NCBI GenBank assembly: GCA_965229505.1
Contig: OZ245881.1
Span: forward strand, 2,108,001 to 2,172,000
Origin: UBA6059 sp040219045
Lineage (GTDB): Bacteria > Bacteroidota > Bacteroidia > Cytophagales > Cyclobacteriaceae
Length of the DNA: 64,000 bases
Direction of reading: 5' to 3'
Shown here: positions 60,136 through 64,000 of the stretch, piece after piece
How positions within the stretch are numbered: the stretch's first letter is position 1
How the letters are laid out: each line of letters opens with the position of its first letter
Translations under genes and position numbers: made by a program
The notes under the pieces: model-generated
Seen by the model: the letters and a program-made list of their open reading frames with translations, nothing else
What the model was told of the DNA's origin: nothing
Database searches by the model: none

Positions 60136-63030
60136 ATGAAGATTGATTTAACCCAGCGGGTCTCATTTGAGAGCCGTCACAACAGTGCTACACCAACCGA
60201 TGTAGCATCCATGTTATCAGCTGTGAAAGCCGACAGTGTAGACCAACTCATTGAGCAAACAATTCCTGCTAAGATTAGGCTCAAAAAGCCTCTCGATCTA
60301 CCAGAACCTTTGAATGAATTCCAGTTTTTGAATCATTTCAAGAGTATTGCTACTAAGAATAAACTGTATAAATCGTTCATCGGTCAGGGATACTATAATT
60401 GTGTTGTTCCATCAGTGATTCTCCGCAATATTCTTGAGAATCCCGGCTGGTATACTGCATATACGCCCTATCAGGCAGAGATAGCTCAAGGTCGCCTGGA
60501 AGCGTTGATCAACTTCCAGACCATGGTGACTGATCTGACCGGTATGGCTATCGCCAATGCATCACTACTTGATGAAGGTACAGCCGCCGCGGAGGCCATG
60601 ACCATGCTTCATGGGTTAACAAAAGGGGCTAAGCGAAAAGCGAACAAGTTTTTTGTTTCGGACAGGCTTTTCCCACAGACCATTGACATTCTAAGAACCC
60701 GATCCACGCCTGTAGGCATTGAGCTGGTCATAGGTGATATCAATGAGGTTGATTTGACTGACCCGGAGCTCTATGGCGTATTTATTCAATATCCGGATAA
60801 TGACGGGGGACTTGCTGATCGTAGCTCATTCGTAGACTCGGCTAAAGAGCACGACGTGTTTGTTGCGGTAGCAACTGACCTGCTCTCGCTAGCGCTATAT
60901 ACTCCTCCCGGGGAGTGGGGAGCTGATGTAGTAGTGGGTACTTCTCAGCGTCTGGGTGTGCCCATGGGATATGGGGGTCCGCATGCAGCTTTCTTCGCTA
61001 CACGGGAAGACTTCAAGAGACAGATTCCCGGTAGGATCATCGGGGTGTCCATGGACAAGGAGGGCAAGCCGGCTTATCGAATGGCACTGCAGACCCGTGA
61101 GCAGCACATACGCCGCGAAAAGGCTACTTCTAACATTTGTACGGCACAGGTATTGTTGGCAGTGATGTCTGGAATGTATGCTGTATACCATGGTGCTGAA
61201 GGCTTGAAAGAGATCGCATTGCGTGTGCATGGCTTAGCTAAACTATTAGATAAGGCAGTTTCCAAAATGGGCCTTAAACAGTCTAATGATCACTTTTTTG
61301 ATACCGTAAAACTTGCAACAACTGCGGAGCAAGCATCAAAAGTGAGGGTGGTGGCTGAAAAGAACGAAACCAACTTCAGATACTTCGAAGATGGAGCCAT
61401 TGGGATTTCTTTTGATGAGACCAATAATATGGCCGACGTTCAAAATGTCATGAACATTTTGTCTGAGGCATTATCAATCGAGGCTACAGACCTGGTCAGC
61501 CTGTCCGGGGATATTTCTTTTGATGCGCCTGACTTGCTTACCAGAAAATCTGAATACCTGAGCCATCCCGTCTTCTCCATGTACCATTCAGAGCATGAGA
61601 TGCTGAGGTATATGAAACGATTGGAGAATAAGGATCTTTCGCTGGTTCATTCGATGATTTCTCTAGGCTCATGTACGATGAAGCTGAATGCAACTTCAGA
61701 GATGATTCCTGTTACCTGGCCGGAGCTCAATCTTCATCCTTTCGTTCCTAAAAATCAAGCAGAGGGCTATAGCGAGATAGTTGATAACCTCGAGCAATGG
61801 CTCAAAGAAATCACTGGTTTTCATTCCGTTTCTATGCAGCCTAACTCCGGTGCTCAGGGTGAGTATGCCGGCCTTATGGTTATTAGAGCTTATCATCATG
61901 CCCGAGGGGATGCGCACAGGGATATTGCTTTGATTCCATCTTCTGCACACGGTACCAACCCTGCTTCAGCAGTGATGGCAGGAATGAAGGTGGTCATTGT
62001 CGGTTGCGATGCGAATGGCAATATTGACTTAGACGATTTGAAGTCCAAAGTGGAAATGCATAGTGAGAACCTCGCGGCATTTATGGTGACTTATCCATCC
62101 ACTCATGGCGTATTCGAGGAGGCTATCATTGAGATATGCGAGATGATTCACAGTCATGGTGGTCAGGTCTACATGGATGGTGCTAATATGAATGCACAAG
62201 TAGGACTGACCAGTCCGGCAAGAATCGGCGCAGATGTATGCCACCTTAATCTTCACAAGACTTTTTGTATTCCTCATGGTGGGGGTGGGCCTGGCATGGG
62301 GCCTATCGGTGTAGGTGCTCACTTGGCGCCTTTCTTACCAGGAAATGTCTGTGTAGAGACTGGAGGCGACAAGGCGATTTCAGCGATCTCTGCAGCGCCC
62401 TATGGTAGCACGAGCATCCTGGCCATCTCATATGCCTACATCGCGATGATGGGATCTGAAGGGTTGACCAATGCAACCAAGATGGCCATATTGAACGCCA
62501 ACTATATCAAAGCGAAACTGAACGGACATTACAAGGTGCTCTATACTGGAAAGAACGACAGAAGTGCACATGAGATGATTATCGATTGTCGCGAGTTCAA
62601 AGCTGTGGACATTGAGGTAGAGGACATTGCGAAGAGATTGATGGACTATGGCTTTCACGCTCCTACAGTCAGTTTCCCAGTAGCCGGAACCATGATGATC
62701 GAGCCTACAGAGAGTGAGGCGGTCGCAGAGTTGGACAGGTTCTGTGATGCCCTAATCCAGATTCGAGCTGAGATCGAAGAAGTACAGCAGGGGATTGCTG
62801 ATCCTAGTAATAACGTGCTCAAAAATGCTCCTCATACGCAGCGAGTTGCCCTGGCGGAAAAATGGGAACTACCGTATTCCAGAGAGAAAGCAGTATTTCC
62901 TATAGCCGATTTGAGGTACAATAAATTTTGGCCATCGGTCAGTAGGATCGATAGTGCCTACGGAGATCGAAACCTGATGTGTAGCTGTATTCCACTGAGT
63001 GAATATGCTACCGAAGAAGCCGAGGCTTAG
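60136..63030 (+). CDS. gcvP: Glycine dehydrogenase (decarboxylating), single-chain P protein
   Basis: GcvP is the PLP-dependent P protein of the glycine cleavage system, decarboxylating glycine and passing the aminomethyl group to lipoyl-GcvH. At 964 residues it is the fused, homodimeric form. The N-terminal half has 'TPYQAEIAQGRLEALINFQT' and 'DEGTAAAEAMTMLHGL'; the C-terminal half has the Schiff-base Lys in 'DVCHLNLHKTFCIPHGGGGP', with 'GGVQYMDGANMNAQ' type residues nearby as 'GGQVYMDGANMNAQVGLTSP'. gcvT and gcvH are not in the window. LipB at 40036 provides lipoate for the H protein. Confidence 0.97.
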   Translation: MKIDLTQRVSFESRHNSATPTDVASMLSAVKADSVDQLIEQTIPAKIRLKKPLDLPEPLNEFQFLNHFKSIATKNKLYKSFIGQGYYNCVVPSVILRNILENPGWYTAYTPYQAEIAQGRLEALINFQTMVTDLTGMAIANASLLDEGTAAAEAMTMLHGLTKGAKRKANKFFVSDRLFPQTIDILRTRSTPVGIELVIGDINEVDLTDPELYGVFIQYPDNDGGLADRSSFVDSAKEHDVFVAVATDLLSLALYTPPGEWGADVVVGTSQRLGVPMGYGGPHAAFFATREDFKRQIPGRIIGVSMDKEGKPAYRMALQTREQHIRREKATSNICTAQVLLAVMSGMYAVYHGAEGLKEIALRVHGLAKLLDKAVSKMGLKQSNDHFFDTVKLATTAEQASKVRVVAEKNETNFRYFEDGAIGISFDETNNMADVQNVMNILSEALSIEATDLVSLSGDISFDAPDLLTRKSEYLSHPVFSMYHSEHEMLRYMKRLENKDLSLVHSMISLGSCTMKLNATSEMIPVTWPELNLHPFVPKNQAEGYSEIVDNLEQWLKEITGFHSVSMQPNSGAQGEYAGLMVIRAYHHARGDAHRDIALIPSSAHGTNPASAVMAGMKVVIVGCDANGNIDLDDLKSKVEMHSENLAAFMVTYPSTHGVFEEAIIEICEMIHSHGGQVYMDGANMNAQVGLTSPARIGADVCHLNLHKTFCIPHGGGGPGMGPIGVGAHLAPFLPGNVCVETGGDKAISAISAAPYGSTSILAISYAYIAMMGSEGLTNATKMAILNANYIKAKLNGHYKVLYTGKNDRSAHEMIIDCREFKAVDIEVEDIAKRLMDYGFHAPTVSFPVAGTMMIEPTESEAVAELDRFCDALIQIRAEIEEVQQGIADPSNNVLKNAPHTQRVALAEKWELPYSREKAVFPIADLRYNKFWPSVSRIDSAYGDRNLMCSCIPLSEYATEEAEA

Positions 63031-63050
63031 AAAAAATGCCAATGAATTTT

Positions 63051-63075
63051 AAGGGAGCAGAAGCTCCCTTTTTTA
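63051..63075. terminator. Terminator between gcvP and the convergent lipoprotein gene
   Basis: AAGGGAGC-agaa-GCTCCCTT forms an 8-bp stem ending in TTTTTT on the plus strand; the other side has AAAATT, so it may also serve the convergent gene, whose stop lies in the T run. Confidence 0.88.
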
Positions 63076-63552
63076 TTCGTCGCTACAGACGTTGAGGGCA
63101 AAGCTTCCTTCGGCAAAGTTGCCATCATCAAAGCGTGCTGTCATGCTCCCAGCGACCACTGATCCGGTAACTGATGAGATGGTTACTTGTCCACTTTCAC
63201 TGATATAGGATGAGCCATCAGCCAGCAGGAAGGTTACTGACTCTCGCTGACTTTCAAAAGGCAATGAGTAAACTCCTGGTTCTTTTGGCAACCGAGCTTC
63301 AAGGCTTGGGAAGCCGGAGAAAAAAATATCACACGGATCAGCTTCAGTGCTCTCAGAAGAGAAAAAGAATGCGGAAATTCGAGTGTCAGAATCACTTACC
63401 TCTGCTTTCCCATACTTCATAGTCCATGGCTGCCCACCAATTTGACCACTGAGAGAAATTGACTCCAGGGGATCGTCTTCGCCACATCCGGTGATGAACA
63501 TCATCCCAATCAATGCTGAGACCAAAAACGACAGCTTTATTATACCTTTCAT
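63073..63552 (-). CDS. Lipoprotein of unknown function (159 aa)
   Basis: A lipobox (MMFITGC, Cys at about residue 23) starts this protein. The body has 'LSGQIGGQPWTMKYGKAEVS' and 'VAGSMTARFDDGNFAEGSFA', a pattern common in small Bacteroidota lipoproteins where an early 'G..G..W' strand opens a beta-sandwich. Two later Cys (in 'EADPCDIFFSG' and 'ALNVCSDE') could form a disulfide. No function can be given. It lies 36 bp downstream of the NRDE-like gene. Confidence 0.65.
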   Translation of the reverse strand: MKGIIKLSFLVSALIGMMFITGCGEDDPLESISLSGQIGGQPWTMKYGKAEVSDSDTRISAFFFSSESTEADPCDIFFSGFPSLEARLPKEPGVYSLPFESQRESVTFLLADGSSYISESGQVTISSVTGSVVAGSMTARFDDGNFAEGSFALNVCSDE

Positions 63553-63588
63553 GATTGTATTATTTCGTTGAAGATATGGATTATTGAC

Positions 63589-64000
63589 CTAAAAAGTTAA
63601 TTGATATTTTTTTTTCGCCTCCTGCCTTCCGCCGACGGGATGTGTGTGCTCAACAAAATCTACAACCCCGGCACTACTGAGACGGAGCACTGTAGTTATA
63701 GAGGTACCGTATTCAGGACTAGAGATAAACATCGCCGACAAGGCTTTTTCCCATTCGTAAGGCATTCCTGTAGAAGGTAGCTCTTTATCATCAGCCAATT
63801 GATGATCGAGCATTTGCTGCACGAGCTCATTCAAATCGAGCCTATCGCTTTCTACGCTTTGCTGTAGTTTACGCCTGGCATTTTCGACTTTTGGCCAGGC
63901 TGTGTTGAGCAGCCCATTACTAAGACCATGCACCCCAGGAGCCACCTGCAAGATCTCATGGTTGACGTTGTTATAGTAGCCTAATTCTTTTGCATCGCCC
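63589..64000 (-). CDS. NRDE/TANGO2-family protein (partial, C-terminal part)
   Basis: The frame runs open to the right edge (in frame from the codons ...NNVNHEILQVAPGVHGLSNG), so the N-terminus is missing; a TTG at 63951 is internal. The visible part has 'GVHGLSNGLLNTAWPKVENA', the family's conserved 'GLSN..L..PW.KV' segment, then 'SPEYGTSITTVLRLSSAGVV' shared with TANGO2 proteins, and ends 'KKKYQLTF'. TANGO2-like NRDE proteins are of unknown biochemical role, with heme handling proposed for some. The missing N-terminus should contain the NRDE motif. Confidence 0.8.
   Translation of the reverse strand, partial: GDAKELGYYNNVNHEILQVAPGVHGLSNGLLNTAWPKVENARRKLQQSVESDRLDLNELVQQMLDHQLADDKELPSTGMPYEWEKALSAMFISSPEYGTSITTVLRLSSAGVVDFVEHTHPVGGRQEAKKKYQLTF

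Noticed and set aside
1..64000. CRISPR array, prophage, insertion sequence or integron
   Set aside because: No regularly spaced repeats, cas, integrase or transposase genes were found anywhere in the window.

Overview
The window looks like chromosomal core sequence from a member of the Bacteroidota, most likely an aerobic, free-living Cytophagales-type bacterium. Evidence seen directly: Bacteroidota-type promoters (TTTG about 19-20 nt before TAnnTTTG, for example before rplU and the Leu/Glu dehydrogenase gene), many lipoproteins with a lipobox Cys, a very long NusB (393 residues), a DksA/TraR-like protein without its zinc cysteines, a lipoprotein with the TPR / PD40 propeller / carboxypeptidase-like / OmpA layout of the type IX secretion protein PorE, and the phylum-typical run nusB-ytxH-DUF1573-yajC-ybbR-coaE. 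There is no prophage, insertion sequence, integron or CRISPR array. Genes are tightly packed and several convergent pairs meet stop to stop or overlap.

Layout. 1-2.5 kb: C-terminus of a lamin-tail-type secreted protein, DksA-like protein, ScpB, RluB and tRNA-Phe. 2.5-7.3 kb: membrane Fe-S oxidoreductase with its CCG-domain partner, a conserved unknown, and the PorE-like lipoprotein. 7.3-8.0 kb: a HEPN/MNT (HepT/MntA) toxin-antitoxin pair. 8.1-14.6 kb: purM, an acyltransferase, a bile-acid-type Na+ symporter, an M28 peptidase lipoprotein, an unknown lipoprotein and an NfuA/NifU protein, with a hairpin-rich gap at 13.8-14.05 kb. 14.8-20.8 kb: a leftward run of an unknown membrane protein, two dicarboxylate/amino acid symporters, aroC and a BatD-like protein. 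20.9-26.8 kb: small conserved protein, queG, ruvB, ApbE, methyltransferase, ZIP transporter and a PagL-like outer-membrane barrel. 26.9-30.3 kb: class Ia ribonucleotide reductase. 30.8-31.4 kb: rplU-rpmA. 31.5-37.2 kb: lipocalin-like lipoprotein, rhomboid protease, polyprenyl synthase, RNase R, a DEDDy exonuclease and an unknown. 37.3-39.9 kb: LysR regulator, threonine synthase, and a DUF433 antitoxin followed by a broken DUF5615 toxin. 39.9-46.4 kb: lipB, manA, YraN, a YwqK/MORN-like protein, htpG, DUF4293, truA. 46.4-50.5 kb: two ABC exporters in convergent orientation around an unknown. 50.6-55.8 kb: amino acid dehydrogenase and the nusB-to-coaE cluster. 55.8-64 kb: unknown, alpha/beta hydrolase, tRNA-His, dihydroorotase, DEAD-box helicase, gcvP, a lipoprotein, and the C-terminus of an NRDE/TANGO2-like protein.

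Most of the content is housekeeping: nucleotide synthesis (purM, pyrC, nrdAB), cofactors (coaE, lipB, Fe-S scaffold, ApbE), translation and tRNA/rRNA modification (truA, rluB, queG, rplU, rpmA), envelope and secretion. No gene cassette looked like an entirely new system. The items most worth a second look are the HEPN/MNT pair with all diagnostic residues, the decayed DUF433/DUF5615 pair, tandem FadR-type palindromes in a convergent gap, two enzymes with a substituted active-site residue (dihydroorotase HxH to QxH; PagL-like Glu to Asn), and a few very small ORFs and structured intergenic regions.
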